Assembly (NCBI GenBank): GCA_003279935.1
Contig: QCGL01000008.1
Coordinates: forward strand, 1 to 64,000
Direction: 5' to 3'
Source of the DNA: Prochlorococcus sp. AG-388-A04
GTDB lineage: Bacteria > Cyanobacteriota > Cyanobacteriia > PCC-6307 > Cyanobiaceae
Length of the DNA: 64,000 nucleotides
In this document: piece after piece, positions 63,991 to 64,000 of the stretch
How the letters are laid out: each line of letters starts with the position of its first letter
Position numbering within the stretch: position 1 is the first letter of the stretch
Program-made: the position numbers and the translations under genes
Notes under the pieces: generated by a model
Seen by the model: the letters and a program-made list of their open reading frames with translations, nothing else
Database searches by the model: none
Told to the model about the DNA's origin: nothing

Positions 63991-64000
63991 TTGAAAAATT

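Noticed and set aside
1-64000. CRISPR array, rRNA, transposase or integrase
   Set aside because: No regularly spaced repeats, rRNA segments or recombinase motifs were seen on either strand.

Overview
The window reads as part of a small, AT-rich, tightly packed picocyanobacterial chromosome, most likely a high-light type Prochlorococcus. The evidence is psbD/psbC overlapping by 17 nt with a GTG psbC start, ycf4, ycf39, petM, an NTRC-type thioredoxin reductase fused to thioredoxin, a three-gene pntA1/pntA2/pntB transhydrogenase operon, low GC and very short spacers. No tRNA, rRNA, CRISPR array or insertion sequence was seen.

Bases 1 to about 21.7 kb are conserved core genes: polA (5' end outside the window), cysS, dxr, a thioredoxin-like 2Fe-2S protein, a YheT-type hydrolase, the transhydrogenase operon, a conserved protein with a Cys/His-rich motif, NTRC, infA, ycf39, petM, a hydrolase, ilvN, a cyclophilin-like lipoprotein, ycf4, psbD-psbC, maf, cobQ and a plant-type ferredoxin. 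petM (32 aa) lies in a gap and is easily missed. The cyclophilin has a lipoprotein signal peptide only if translation starts at an ATA codon that overlaps the ycf4 stop.

From about 21.7 kb to the end, the content changes abruptly to a surface-glycan genomic island with many strand switches, even higher AT content and decaying genes. Its position next to psbDC/maf/cobQ recalls the cell-surface island (ISL4) described in Prochlorococcus, though that is from memory. It holds: (a) lipid-carrier, polymerase and export functions, namely a WecA/MraY-like phosphosugar transferase, a Wzy-like polymerase and an MsbA-like ABC exporter, with a heavily decayed Wzz-like chain-length gene between the first two; (b) a first nonulosonate (sialic-acid-like) module with an unusual fusion of a UDP-galactopyranose-mutase-like FAD domain to NeuB, a Rossmann protein, a NeuA, a DegT aminotransferase and a PhyH-type dioxygenase; (c) GT-B-like surface carbohydrate proteins and a NodB deacetylase; (d) a CDP-hexose module (CDP-glucose synthase, 4,6-dehydratase, cupin epimerase, reductase) coupled to a methyltransferase and a CMAH-like metallo-beta-lactamase protein; (e) two translationally coupled genes of unknown function and an AsnB-type amidotransferase; (f) a second nonulosonate operon (NeuB, NeuA and a 191-aa unknown); (g) glycosyltransferases, a sulfotransferase, a pyruvate kinase without its C-terminal domain, a LIC12162-type transferase, a second DegT enzyme, a FemAB-like transferase, methyltransferases and a GtrA-like membrane protein.

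Together the island genes plausibly make acidic CMP- and CDP-activated sugars, decorate them (methyl, sulfate, amide and possibly hydroxyl groups), assemble them on a polyprenyl carrier and export them as a strain-variable surface polymer. The best candidates for undescribed biology are the FAD-NeuB fusion with its Rossmann partner, the island pyruvate kinase with intact catalytic residues, the Rieske-less CMAH-like protein, and the coupled unknown pair at 44.3-45.9 kb.
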